From assembly GCA_963816775.1 (NCBI GenBank), contig CAWFLX010000029.1:124001-188000 (forward strand): a stretch of 64,000 bases of DNA, read 5' to 3'. Source of the stretch: JAFAXD01 sp963816775 (GTDB taxonomy: Bacteria > Pseudomonadota > Alphaproteobacteria > Rhizobiales > Xanthobacteraceae). The position numbers and the translations under genes were made by a program. Below are positions 17,649-26,127 of the stretch, piece by piece. Numbering within the stretch: the stretch's first letter is position 1; each line of letters opens with the position of its first letter. The notes beneath the pieces are model-generated. The model worked only from the letters and a program-made list of their open reading frames with translations. It ran no database searches and was not told where the DNA came from.

Positions 17649-18109
17649 GCCGTGTCCCGGGTCGTTCGCGGTGCCCCCGCTAAAATGGGGTCGGGCCCAC
17701 GCCGAACCGTCCGTTTACACTGCCTTTTTGGGGGAAACCAGCGTGCGGGCGAGGAGCGTCGGGGTCAGGGTGCATCAAAGCCAGGCGTGCCGGACCGGCA
17801 TTGCGGAAATAACGTTTACCCCGCGGGGCGCCGGCTTATTCCGGCAGGTCGATACTATTCCCACAACACGGCCGTTTTTGGCGTCGGCCCGGAGCCTAGA
17901 CCGGACGGCGGGACGCGGCGGCAACCCAAGCCGGAGGCTGACCCCCGGAATTGCCCACCATCACGGTTATGCGGACCCCGAATCTGTCTCCCGTTTGCAA
18001 CAGCCCAGCGAAAACGCCAATGCACCCACAGGGAAATGCTCGCAGGTCCCGGAACACTCTGCTTTGGTTAACCGGGGCGTAAGTTGTTACGTAAGTGTGG
18101 GGGCGTGCG
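17649..18109. other. intergenic region, nothing recognised
   Basis: 461 bp upstream of both the diguanylate cyclase (leftward) and the 75-residue protein (rightward). It must hold two divergent promoters. I see no RNA gene, no strong hairpin and no convincing small coding frame. Confidence 0.5.
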
Positions 18110-18337
18110 ATGAGTGACAATCGAACCGAGCGGCTTCGGCGTTCAGCGCTTGAATGCCTGGAGCTCGCGAAAACGACGACCGACGATAGGGCGAAGCAAA
18201 CGCTCATCCGGCTGGCGGACGTCTGGACCAAGCTCATGCATCAGCGGTTTCTGGTGGGCCAACTCGACGGTCTCGTCGAGATGCTCGACACCACGGCTGT
18301 GCCGCGCGAGGCCGGGGCCTTGGCGAACGCGGACTGA
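18110..18337 (+). CDS. small hypothetical protein, 75 residues
   Basis: MSDNRTERLRRSALECLELA followed by DDRAKQTLIRLADVWTKL. A basic, helical small protein of a type common in Bradyrhizobium relatives, where residues like ALECLELAKTT...AKQTLIRLA recur. There is no signal peptide and no catalytic motif. The function is unknown. A short CATGCCCGGG hairpin follows it. Confidence 0.65.
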   Translation: MSDNRTERLRRSALECLELAKTTTDDRAKQTLIRLADVWTKLMHQRFLVGQLDGLVEMLDTTAVPREAGALANAD

Positions 18338-18358
18338 AATCGCCGCGCAGATCACGCC

Positions 18359-18387
18359 GTCATGCCCGGGCTCGCCCCGGGTCATGA
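18359..18387. repeat. short hairpin of the GTCATGGCCGGG repeat type
   Basis: GTCATGCCCGGG-CTCG-CCCCGGGTCATGAC, an imperfect palindrome. It is a single-hairpin relative of the longer copies at 33071 and 53321. It may act as a terminator for the 75-residue gene. Confidence 0.5.
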
Positions 18388-18427
18388 CATCTGATCGGTC
18401 CTTGCGCGCCGACGCCGGCGCGACCCT

Positions 18428-18724
18428 TCAGTCGCTTCCAAACAGCTTGTCGGTCGCGGTGATCAGCCCCTCGGTCGGGTGCGCCGAGCAGTACTCGCCG
18501 ATTTTCTTGGCGTTGGCGACGAACTTCTCCGTGTCGATCACGGGCGGCGCGTTTTCATCCTGGTAGTACCCGTCGAGCCAGGCCAGGACGATGCCGATCG
18601 TATCCTTGTCGCTACTCTGGAACTTGCTGCAGGTCCAGGTCGAGAGGTCGATCTTCTCCGCAAACGCGCAAGGCGCGCTCAGCGTCGCTGCGGCAAAGAG
18701 GGCACTCGCGAACAATCGCTTCAT
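18428..18724 (-). CDS. HdeA/HdeB-family small periplasmic protein
   Basis: 98 residues. A signal peptide (MKRLFASALFAAATLSAPCAFA) leads to a mature ~75-residue domain with two cysteines (STWTCSKF and GEYCSAHP) able to form the single disulfide of HdeA-like acid-stress chaperones. WLDGYYQDEN matches the conserved helix. Start at the second ATG (18724) gives AAAGG 8 nt upstream; the ATG two codons earlier is also possible. It probably binds unfolded periplasmic proteins at low pH. Confidence 0.78.
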   Translation of the reverse strand: MKRLFASALFAAATLSAPCAFAEKIDLSTWTCSKFQSSDKDTIGIVLAWLDGYYQDENAPPVIDTEKFVANAKKIGEYCSAHPTEGLITATDKLFGSD

Positions 18725-18876
18725 TGGCATGTCCTTTCCGGCCTGGGTGGATGGGAAAAAGCTTCTGGTGGGTAGCGCGAATCCCGCGACCTCACGCCGA
18801 GGCCGCACGGATTCGGGCGCCTCCCTAGCAGGCGCGGGCGCGGCCGGGAAGCCTCAAACGTAGGCGGGCGATCGAT

Positions 18877-19857
18877 TTAGGTCTGCGGGATCTTGGCGAT
18901 CCGCACATACTCGGCCCATTCCGGGATCGCCTTTTGGAACATCGCCTCCGCCTCTTCGGGTGTCCGGATCATCGGGTCGGCGCCCGACAGCGCCAGGAAT
19001 TTCTTAGTTTCCTCGGTGCGGACGATCTCGGAGAACCAGGAGTTGATCTTGTCGACGATCGGCTTCGGCGTGCCGGCCGCGAGCATGACGCCCCACCACA
19101 GATCGAGGTTCATGGGAACGCCCGATTCCGCCATCGAGGGGATGTCCGGCACCGATTGCAGCCGCTTTGCGGTCGAGACCGCGAGGATGCGCAGGCGCCC
19201 TTCGCGCTGCTGCGCAAGCGCGAAGATCGGGTCGTGCAGACCGTAATCGAGCTTGCCGCTCAGGAGTTCGTTGAGCGAATCCGGCGCGTTCTTGTAGAGC
19301 ACCTCGACCGCTTCAAGCCCGGCGGCGTTCTTGTAGAGCGCCCCCATGATGACGCCGGGATTGGCGGCGACCGCGTAGCTCGCGCTCGCGCCCTTCTTCT
19401 TCATCGCGGCGGTCAGGTCGGCGACGCTCATGTAAGGGCTCTTGGCGTCGACCACGAGCATGAAGGCGAGGTTGCTGGTGGTCGCGGCGACCGCAATCGA
19501 CTTGCCGACGTCGACCGGCGGATTTTTGAACAGCGCCATCGTGGCCGCGACCGTGGTGCCGGCAAACGGGTAGAGCGTGTAACCGTCTGGCTTCGACCGC
19601 GCCACATATTCGGTCGCGATGTTGCTGTTGGCACCGACCTTGTTCTCGACGATCACGTTGCGCCCGGCGACCGGCCGCAGCTTCTCCCCGAAATAGCGCA
19701 CGAAAATGTCGGCGCCGCTGCCGGGCGGAAACCCGCAGATCAGGTGGATGTCCTGGTTCGGATAGTCCTGCGCTTGCGCGCCGGTGGTTCGTCCGACTGC
19801 ACCGGCGAGTGCGAGTGCGCCGGCTGAGCGCAGCAAATCCTTACGTGTGATCAGCAT
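18877..19857 (-). CDS. Bug-family periplasmic solute receptor
   Basis: 326 residues. The leader is MLITRKDLLRSAGALALAGA, a twin-arginine-less signal ending AQAQ, followed by DYPNQDIHLICGFPPGSG, VIVENKVGANSNIA and SKPDGYTLYPF. Start at the second of two ATGs puts GGAGG at proper spacing. It is divergent from the VanA-like oxygenase at 20015 with a 157-bp control region, suggesting that it brings in the oxygenase substrate (an aromatic acid would fit; inference). No TctA/TctB is nearby. Confidence 0.88.
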   Translation of the reverse strand: MLITRKDLLRSAGALALAGAVGRTTGAQAQDYPNQDIHLICGFPPGSGADIFVRYFGEKLRPVAGRNVIVENKVGANSNIATEYVARSKPDGYTLYPFAGTTVAATMALFKNPPVDVGKSIAVAATTSNLAFMLVVDAKSPYMSVADLTAAMKKKGASASYAVAANPGVIMGALYKNAAGLEAVEVLYKNAPDSLNELLSGKLDYGLHDPIFALAQQREGRLRILAVSTAKRLQSVPDIPSMAESGVPMNLDLWWGVMLAAGTPKPIVDKINSWFSEIVRTEETKKFLALSGADPMIRTPEEAEAMFQKAIPEWAEYVRIAKIPQT

Positions 19858-20014
19858 ATCCATCCCCTCCAACGCGCATCCTTCGACGCTTGTTGGGCCG
19901 CACGATAGTCCATCGCGGCGAATAACAGAACATCGAATTGCGCGGGACGGCAGGCGTTGCGGGCGCTCGGCACGGGCGTATAGTTGCGGACAAATAATCT
20001 CCCGGGAGGGCGCC

Positions 20015-21058
20015 ATGGGCTCCTATTATCTGCATAACCAGTGGTACGTCGCGGCGCACGGCTTCGAGCTCGCGGACGGCAAGCCGATCGCGCGCACGAT
20101 CTGCGACCAGACGGTGGTGATCTTCCGCGGCCAGGACGGCGGGGTCGGCATTCTGAGCGACCGCTGTCCGCACCGCTTTGCGCCGCTGTCTTGCGGTGAG
20201 GTCAATGGCAACGACATCCAGTGCGGCTATCACGGCATTCGGTTTGATCGCGACGGCGTGTGCACCCACATCCCGGGCAATGCGCCGGTGCCGCACGATT
20301 TTCGCGCCAAGCGCTTCCCGGCGCTCGAGCGGCACGGCTTCATTTGGATCTGGATGGGCGAGAAGGCGGCGGATCCCGCGCTGATCCCCGACTACCACGA
20401 GAACGACGATCCGGGTTGGGCGGGCGTACCGGGCTATCTCAACATTGCCTGCAACTATCAGCTCATGGTCGACAACCTGCTCGACCTCACCCACGTGGTG
20501 TTCGTGCACAAGACGACGCTCGCCGGCGGCGGGGTCACCGACACGCCGCTCGAGGTGCGGGTCGAGGGCGAAAAGGTCCTGGCCCAGCGCATGATGATCA
20601 ATGTCGACACCGCCCCGATCTACCGGGCGGCGCGCAACCTGCAAGGCAAGATCGATCGCTGGCAGATTTTTGAGTGCCTGCCGCCGTCGCATGTGAAGAT
20701 CACGCTCGGCGCGCGCGAGGCCGGTGCGTCGACGCCGCTCGGCGAGCCGGTGCACATGGTGCTCAACGGCATCACGCCGGAAAGCGCAACGCGCACCCAT
20801 TATTTCTGGTCGACGACGCGGCCGTGGGGACTTGGCGACAAGAAAGTCGACGAACTCTATCGATCGATGATCGAGGTCGCGTTCAACGAGGACAAGGGGA
20901 TCGTCGAGGCGCAGCAGCGGCTGATCAACCAGGACCCGGAGAACGCCTACTTCGTCAACTTCCCGTTCGACCGGGCCGGCCAGTCGGCACGCCGGATCGT
21001 CCGCCGCCTGATGACTGAGGAAGGCTCGGCCAGCGACGGCCTCGCTGCCGCGGAATAA
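20015..21058 (+). CDS. Rieske oxygenase, vanillate O-demethylase (VanA)-like
   Basis: 347 residues. The Rieske ligands are CPHRF and CGYHGI near residues 45-70. The iron site is NLLDLTHVVFVH, with a bridging Asp. Length and the opening SYYLHNQWYVAAHGFEL are typical of VanA/dicamba-demethylase-type oxygenases, which remove methyl groups from methoxylated aromatics or oxidise related rings. GGGAGG lies 4 nt upstream of ATG. A reductase (VanB) gene is absent here. It is divergent from a Bug receptor. Confidence 0.88.
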   Translation: MGSYYLHNQWYVAAHGFELADGKPIARTICDQTVVIFRGQDGGVGILSDRCPHRFAPLSCGEVNGNDIQCGYHGIRFDRDGVCTHIPGNAPVPHDFRAKRFPALERHGFIWIWMGEKAADPALIPDYHENDDPGWAGVPGYLNIACNYQLMVDNLLDLTHVVFVHKTTLAGGGVTDTPLEVRVEGEKVLAQRMMINVDTAPIYRAARNLQGKIDRWQIFECLPPSHVKITLGAREAGASTPLGEPVHMVLNGITPESATRTHYFWSTTRPWGLGDKKVDELYRSMIEVAFNEDKGIVEAQQRLINQDPENAYFVNFPFDRAGQSARRIVRRLMTEEGSASDGLAAAE

Positions 21059-21066
21059 TAAAGTGC

Positions 21067-21099
21067 GTTCCGGGCTCCGGCTGTCGCCGGTCCCGGAAC
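21067..21099. terminator. bidirectional hairpin between convergent genes
   Basis: GTTCCGGG (21067-21074) pairs with CCCGGAAC (21092-21099), with an inner GGC/GCC. It sits between the VanA-like gene and the convergent small secreted-protein gene. No long T tract is present, so its strength is uncertain. Confidence 0.5.
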
Positions 21100-21132
21100 A
21101 AGGCAACAAACAGTTTTTTGAAGCGCTGCCGG

Positions 21133-21465
21133 TTAGTGGCCGATCTGGCGGCTGACGGCGTTTTCCTGCTGATTGAGCGCCTTCTGCTCCGCCGGCGTGA
21201 TGTGGCCGCCATTCAGTTTCGCCATCCCGCGTTCTTCCTGGCGAATGGCGTGATCTTCCTGGTGCAGCTGCCGCGCCTGTCCCTTGGTGATCTCGCCCTC
21301 GCGAACTTCCTGATTGATGCGGCGGTTCTGGTTCGCCAGCCGGTCGTTGACCTGCTCGCGACGCGGATGATTTTGCGCCCAGTTGCTTTGCGCGCACGCG
21401 GCCCCGATCGACGTTCCAAGCAATGCGGATGCGAGCAATAAAACGGTAGCGTGATTCAGTCTCAT
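21133..21465 (-). CDS. small secreted protein, 110 residues
   Basis: The signal peptide MRLNHATVLLLASALLGTS ends near AACAQ. The mature part is a charged helical segment (NDRLANQNRRINQEVREGEI) ending QQENAVSRQIGH. A family of such periplasmic proteins is frequent in Bradyrhizobium and relatives, without known function. The start is chosen at MRLNHA after GGAGGG; two upstream ATGs add sequence that is not signal-like. Confidence 0.75.
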   Translation of the reverse strand: MRLNHATVLLLASALLGTSIGAACAQSNWAQNHPRREQVNDRLANQNRRINQEVREGEITKGQARQLHQEDHAIRQEERGMAKLNGGHITPAEQKALNQQENAVSRQIGH

Positions 21466-21974
21466 CCCACCCTCCATGGCTAGACTGTGTCGCATCATGA
21501 TCGCATTGCGTTGAACGCGATCTGAAGCGGCAATTCATGTGTACTTCACGCTGACGGCGGCATTGCGCCGCGTGCGTGTTTGAGTTGCGGCGAAGCCGGT
21601 ATCGGGCGGGGGAGCATCAACCACATGATACCCTGCGCGGCAGCCTGATCGCAAAAGGGCCGCATTCCTGGCGGACCGAAGCGGAATTGTCGCTGTACGC
21701 CGCGACGGTTCGTGCGCGTGTCATGGAAATGTGCGAGCGTGCCCAGGCTCCTTCGGCGACCTCTGGTTCGTTCGTTGATCCGGTCTCGGGCACTACTGCG
21801 GCGAGGCGTCGCGTCATCATTGGGCTGGAACCTGCTGGGCTCTCGGGTTTTGTCAGGTTGCGTGCCGATGTTGACCCACATCGCCGAATTGACTGATATC
21901 AATGAATGTCGGACGGCGGGTCGCATGCTGGGGCGTATCCGAATCCGTCGAATTGTACGGATCGGGAGATCACC
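21466..21974. other. intergenic region before the phasin gene
   Basis: About 510 bp. Open frames of ~100 codons exist on both strands, but none shows a protein-like composition, a ribosome site or a recognisable motif. It should contain the promoters for the secreted protein (leftward) and the phasin (rightward). Confidence 0.45.
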
Positions 21975-22484
21975 ATGAAGTCCAAGCAACCATCCCCACC
22001 GAGGCGCCGGTCGCCGAGCCGAACCCGCTCGCCTTCGTCGCCGGTAATCGAGGAACAGCCCATGACTGGAGCCGCCAGGACGTACGATACTCCGGCAGGT
22101 GCGCAGAGTGCCGCGCCGGGGACGGGATTCCGCTTTCCGCCGTTCGAAATGCCGAAGTTCGAGACCTCGGACGAGTTCCGCGACCTGTTCGAGCAGAGCT
22201 GCACCAACTTTGCGAAGGGCAGCGCGGAAGTCAGCACCAAGGTCATCGAGCTCATGACCGCGAACACCAACAGCGCATTCGAGTTCGCCCATGAGCTCGC
22301 CGGCGCGAAGTCGTTTCCGGAAGCCGCCACCCTGTACGGCACCCTTGCCCGCAAACAGATGGAGGTTTGCTCGACTCAGGCGCAGGAGCTCGCGGCGCTC
22401 GTTCAGAAGGTCACGACTGAGACGATGACGCCGCTGACGTCGGGCTTTCCGCAAATGTTCAAGCCAACCGGCGCCACCAGCTGA
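21975..22484 (+). CDS. phasin-family protein
   Basis: 169 residues. A basic, Ser/Pro/Arg-rich head (SPPRRRSPSRTRSPSSP) precedes the phasin core: FEMPKFETSDEFRDLFEQSC, then ELMTANTNSAFEFAHELAGA and ARKQMEVCSTQAQELA helices. Phasins coat polyhydroxyalkanoate granules or act as small helical chaperones. GGGAG lies 6 nt before ATG. The unusual arginine/serine-rich N-terminus could bind DNA or polyphosphate; that is a guess. Confidence 0.85.
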   Translation: MKSKQPSPPRRRSPSRTRSPSSPVIEEQPMTGAARTYDTPAGAQSAAPGTGFRFPPFEMPKFETSDEFRDLFEQSCTNFAKGSAEVSTKVIELMTANTNSAFEFAHELAGAKSFPEAATLYGTLARKQMEVCSTQAQELAALVQKVTTETMTPLTSGFPQMFKPTGATS

Positions 22485-22572
22485 GGGTTGGAAGCTGGAA
22501 TCCTCGGAACGTCGGCCCTGGACATAGGGCAAAACGTCGCGCCGCGGTGCGTGAAGGCTACGATCCTTCGCG

Positions 22573-22938
22573 CTAGCGCGCCTGTAGTTTGCGCAGTTCA
22601 GTGGCGTCGAACAACGTTTCGTACCAGCGGATTTTTCCGTTCTCGACCCGGAAAAACGACGCGATCTTGATCGTGCCGACCGGCGGCGGAAGCTCGCAAT
22701 CGTAAAGCAGGGCCGCGCGATTGCCCGCGACCACAAGCTCGGTCGCTTGCGCGCGTTTGGTCATGGCCGCAAAGGCTGTGAGCGCCGGCCGGAATGCCGC
22801 GGCGCTCTGATAGCTCGCGGTCGGTCCCCAGAACGCAAGATCGTCCGCCAAAAGCGCGTAGGCCTCGTCTACCTTGTTGCTCGTCCAGGCCGCGAAGTAG
22901 CCCTCGACAACCCGGCGCGTGTCTTCTTCCGCGGTCAT
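22573..22938 (-). CDS. SnoaL/NTF2-like fold protein
   Basis: 121 residues with the NTF2-like layout: an initial helix (TRRVVEGYFAAWTSNKVDEA), a conserved LLADDLAFWGP strand, a curved sheet and a C-terminal RVENGKIRWYETLFD. It could be a small hydrolase/isomerase or a stress-related binding protein. It is divergent from another NTF2-fold gene at 23070, so two cone-fold proteins flank one control region. Confidence 0.78.
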   Translation of the reverse strand: MTAEEDTRRVVEGYFAAWTSNKVDEAYALLADDLAFWGPTASYQSAAAFRPALTAFAAMTKRAQATELVVAGNRAALLYDCELPPPVGTIKIASFFRVENGKIRWYETLFDATELRKLQAR

Positions 22939-23069
22939 GAAGCGTCTCCCGTCAGTTGCTCGATCTGCGACAGCCTGCTTTGGATAAAGGTTGTCCTTGC
23001 CTATGTCTGCCGTCGCGCGGGATGTTACCCCGCAACGCGCCCGAACCAGCCGATACCCGAGGATATCCC

Positions 23070-23534
23070 ATGGACCGGCCGCCGCTTCCGCCGTTCAACG
23101 CCGAGACCGCTGCCCAGAAGGCACGCATGGCCGAAGACGCCTGGAACACGCGCGAGCCCGAGCGCGTCGCGCTCGCCTACACGCTCGACAGCCGCTGGCG
23201 AAACCGCGCGGAAATCTTCCAAGGCCGCGACGCCATCGTCGCCTTCCTGACCCGCAAGTGGAAGCGCGAGCTCGACTACCGGCTGATCAAGGAGGTCTGG
23301 GCGTTCCGCGACAACCGCATCGCGGTGCGCTTTGCCTACGAATGGCACGACGACGGCGGCTTCTGGTTTCGCAGTTACGGCAACGAGAACTGGGAGTTCG
23401 ACGAGCACGGCCTGATGCGGTTTCGCCATGCCAGCATCAACGATCTGCCGATCAAGGAGGGCGAGCGCAAGTACCATTGGCCGCTCGGCCGCCGTCCCGA
23501 CGATCACCCCTCGCTCAGCGATCTTGGGCTCTAG
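23070..23534 (+). CDS. nuclear transport factor 2 family protein (DUF1348)
   Basis: 154 residues. WNTREPERVALAYTLDSRWR, IFQGRDAIVAFLTRKW and the Trp/Phe-rich sheet FAYEWHDDGGFWFRSYGNEN are hallmarks of the DUF1348 group. Start at MDRPPLPPF with GAGG upstream. It is followed 30 bp later by a PPOX-class protein on the same strand, and this gene pair probably forms one transcript. The function is unknown. Confidence 0.82.
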   Translation: MDRPPLPPFNAETAAQKARMAEDAWNTREPERVALAYTLDSRWRNRAEIFQGRDAIVAFLTRKWKRELDYRLIKEVWAFRDNRIAVRFAYEWHDDGGFWFRSYGNENWEFDEHGLMRFRHASINDLPIKEGERKYHWPLGRRPDDHPSLSDLGL

Positions 23535-23564
23535 AGATCACACTCCGGCAGCAAGGTGACAATC

Positions 23565-24203
23565 ATGGATTCCGCCGCCACCCATTCCAGCGACGTCGCC
23601 TTCACGCCGTCGGTCAAGGCGGTGCAGGCCCGCAAGGGCTCGCGCCAGGCCTACGCGCGGATGGAGGAACGCGGCGGCTGGCAAACCCGCATCACGCCCG
23701 ACCTTGCCGAATTCATCGCGGCGCAGACCAGCGTGTTCCTCGCCACCGCGAACGCGCAGGGCCAGCCCTACATCCAGCATCGCGGCGGCCCGGCCGGCTT
23801 TCTCCACGTGCTCGACGACAAGACCATCGGCCTCGCCGATTTCGCCGGCAATCGGCAGTACATCACCCAGGGCAATCTCGCCGACAATCCCAAGGCTCAG
23901 CTGTTTCTGATCGATTATGCCAACCAGCGCCGTGTCAAGATCTGGGGCGAGGCGCGTGTCGTTGAAGGCGACGCGGAACTCACAAAGAAATTGATGCCGG
24001 AAGGTTACAAGGCGCGCCCCGAGCACGTGATCCTGTTCACGGTGGCGGCCTGGGACTCGAATTGCCCGCAGCATATCCCGCAGCGGTTCGAGGCCGCCGA
24101 CGTTGCCGCGGCGCTCACCGAGCGCGACCAGCGCATCGCGGCGCTGGAGGCCGAAGTGAAGCGGTTGCGGGAGACAGCAGGCGGCGCGCCGTCGGCGATG
24201 TGA
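23565..24203 (+). CDS. pyridoxamine 5'-phosphate oxidase-family (PPOX) flavin-binding protein
   Basis: 212 residues with a split-barrel flavin fold: FLATANAQGQPYIQHRGGP, then LADFAGNRQYITQGNLADNP, typical of FMN-binding PPOX proteins. The C-terminal ~35 residues (ALTERDQRIAALEAEVKRLR) form a coiled coil that could dimerise the protein. Start at the ATG giving MDSAATHS. It shares a transcript with the DUF1348 gene and is convergent with the aminotransferase. The substrate is unknown. Confidence 0.82.
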   Translation: MDSAATHSSDVAFTPSVKAVQARKGSRQAYARMEERGGWQTRITPDLAEFIAAQTSVFLATANAQGQPYIQHRGGPAGFLHVLDDKTIGLADFAGNRQYITQGNLADNPKAQLFLIDYANQRRVKIWGEARVVEGDAELTKKLMPEGYKARPEHVILFTVAAWDSNCPQHIPQRFEAADVAAALTERDQRIAALEAEVKRLRETAGGAPSAM

Positions 24204-24222
24204 CGGTTATTTGGTCCGCGTA

Positions 24223-25392
24223 TCAGCGCGCGACCATCTTCAGCGCTGCAAACAGCCGCTCCACATCTTCATCCGTGGTCCACAAATGCGGCGTCACCCG
24301 CATCGCGCTGCCGCGGACCGAGACATAAACATTCTTGGCCGCGAGTTGCGCCGTCAGATCGGGCGGAACCCCGCCCCGGAAGCGCAAGCCGAGATAGTGC
24401 CCGGCGCGGCGATCGGCCGGCACGCTGTCGATGCCGAAGTCGTCGCGGGCGCGTTGCGCGATTTTGTTGGTGCGCAGCGCGAGCGTTGACAGGATCCGCG
24501 GCACGATCCAATCCGCAATCAGCTTGAGCGAGGCTTGCGCCACCGGCATGAGCGCGAAATTGCTGCGCTCGCCGACGTCGAACCGGCGTGCGCCAGCCTG
24601 GAATTGCGGTTGGTAGTTGACGAGACCCGCGAAGTCCTCGGAGTTGAGGCGCGCGATCCAATTGTGCTCGATCGGACGCCCGCCCTGGTGTCGCGGCGCG
24701 ACGTAGAGAAATCCGAAGCTGTAGGGCCCCAGCAGCCACTTGTAGCAGGGGACGACGAGGTAGTCCGGGTCGATCCGTTTCACGTCGAACGGCAGCGCGC
24801 CGACCGATTGGGCCCCGTCGATGCAAAGCACCGCGCCGACGCGCCGGCACGCGGCACCGACCGCTACAAGGTCGATCAGCCCGCCGTCGGTCCAGTGACA
24901 GTTCGGCACCGCGACGACGCCGGTCGATGGATCGATGGTAGCGAGTAGGGCTGCCGTCCAATCATCGTCCGCGGGCCGCGGCACGGTGACGAAGCGCGCG
25001 CCCGTGCGCTGCGCGAGATCCATCCATGGATAGACGTTCGATGGAAACTGCTCGGCAAGCGTCACGATCGTCTGCGTCGCCTTCAGCGGAATATTCGCCG
25101 CGGCTTGCGCCATGCCGTAGGACACCGCCGGGGCAAACGCGATGTCGTCGGCATGAGCGTTGATCAGCTGCGCAAACAGGGTGCGCACCGCCTCGCTGCC
25201 GGTGAAGAAGTCGGCCGGCGCGAGCGTCCAGGGGTTGAGCTTGCGCCGCAGCCCGCGCTCGCCGGCCAGGACCGAGGCCTTCGGCAGCGGCGACATGTAG
25301 GCGCAGTTGAGGAACGCGACGTCGTCCGGCATGTCGAACAGATGGCGCTGGACCGGGAGAACGGACGGGTCGGTCAGATCTGGACTTGTCAT
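24223..25392 (-). CDS. class V aminotransferase / selenocysteine lyase-like PLP enzyme
   Basis: 389 residues. Fold-type I PLP enzyme: CIDGAQSVG holds the Asp that contacts the pyridine nitrogen, and VPCYKWLLGPYSFGF the Schiff-base Lys. The N-terminal FLNCAYMSPLPKAS and C-terminal RGSAMRVTPHLWTT match the family ends. The start at MTSPDLTD lacks a strong ribosome site. The specific reaction (transamination, Cys desulfuration or beta-lysis) cannot be read from sequence. Confidence 0.83.
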   Translation of the reverse strand: MTSPDLTDPSVLPVQRHLFDMPDDVAFLNCAYMSPLPKASVLAGERGLRRKLNPWTLAPADFFTGSEAVRTLFAQLINAHADDIAFAPAVSYGMAQAAANIPLKATQTIVTLAEQFPSNVYPWMDLAQRTGARFVTVPRPADDDWTAALLATIDPSTGVVAVPNCHWTDGGLIDLVAVGAACRRVGAVLCIDGAQSVGALPFDVKRIDPDYLVVPCYKWLLGPYSFGFLYVAPRHQGGRPIEHNWIARLNSEDFAGLVNYQPQFQAGARRFDVGERSNFALMPVAQASLKLIADWIVPRILSTLALRTNKIAQRARDDFGIDSVPADRRAGHYLGLRFRGGVPPDLTAQLAAKNVYVSVRGSAMRVTPHLWTTDEDVERLFAALKMVAR

Positions 25393-25476
25393 CGGGGAAG
25401 GCTTTGCTGCTGCACAACGATAGCGACTTCCGTCCGATGGCACGGCATCCAGATCTTGTCGAGTTGCGGGTGATTA

Positions 25477-25701
25477 TTATCGCAGCGCTTTGGGCTTGTG
25501 AGACCCGCCGGGTCGCCGCGCGCGTTTCCGCCGCTGCGCGGCGATGAGCTCTTTTTCGGCCAGCGTCAGATACTGTTGCGCGGTCGCGACGTGATAGCTG
25601 CGGTCGTTGTTGTTGATGGCCCGGTCGGCGCGCTCGACGTTTGCTTCGGCGCAGTTGAAGTAGCGCTGCGCCAGTTCGGCGTGATCTGGCATGCGTTTCA
25701 T
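25477..25701 (-). CDS. small helical protein, 74 residues
   Basis: MKRMPDHAELAQRYFNCAEA, then ATAQQYLTLAEKELIAAQRR, and a strongly basic tail. Helical and soluble, with no signal peptide. Its ATG overlaps the TGA of the small membrane-protein gene upstream (ATGA), so the two are translationally coupled. The function is unknown. Confidence 0.6.
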   Translation of the reverse strand: MKRMPDHAELAQRYFNCAEANVERADRAINNNDRSYHVATAQQYLTLAEKELIAAQRRKRARRPGGSHKPKALR

Positions 25702-25787
25702 CGTGGGTGCCGTCGCATCCAGAACAGCCACGCAGTCACACCGCCGACGATCATGCTGCAGACTGGAAGGATAAAGAGTGAGGCCAT
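25698..25787 (-). CDS. small single-span membrane protein, 29 residues
   Basis: MASLFILPVCSMIVGGVTAW then LFWMRRHPR: one transmembrane helix with a positive cytoplasmic tail. GAGAG lies about 7 nt upstream. The stop overlaps the next start by ATGA, which supports real translation. The open frame extends further upstream, but that part is not protein-like. Confidence 0.5.
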   Translation of the reverse strand: MASLFILPVCSMIVGGVTAWLFWMRRHPR

Positions 25788-26127
25788 CGACGCGCTCTCG
25801 ATTGCAGGCAAATCACCCCCCGCAGCCGGTGATGAATCCACGCTAGCAGCAGCCCCGGCCGCCGGCGGCATTATTTGACATAGCGCGGCGGGGAATTTTT
25901 GGACAGCGTTGCTGTCGTAATCGGCCGGAAAATCGAGCTGCGAGCAGGGGTTACAATTCTGAACGCAAGCTATCCAAACTTTAAGCAAGCGTTCATCGGT
26001 CGGTATCTATCATGCTGCCATGTTCTGGGATGTTGCGGAGATACCCATGAACCCGCCGTCATACGTCGACATTCTGTTTCGTCCTCCGGCGCGCAAAGCC
26101 CCGCGTACGCGCTGACGTGCGCGAGCT
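25788..26127. other. intergenic region with a possible 22-codon leader
   Basis: 340 bp. A short frame at 26047-26115 (+) begins MNPPSYVDILFRPPARK with GGAG 6 nt upstream, but it faces the convergent SDR gene and has no other support. Nothing else was recognised. Confidence 0.3.

Noticed and set aside
19841..21538. 565-codon frame antisense to the VanA-like oxygenase
   Set aside because: Shadow of the Rieske gene in a GC-rich third-position pattern; no family resemblance.
26047..26115. 22-codon open frame with a good ribosome site
   Set aside because: Points into a convergent gene, has no conserved feature and cannot be supported from a single sequence.
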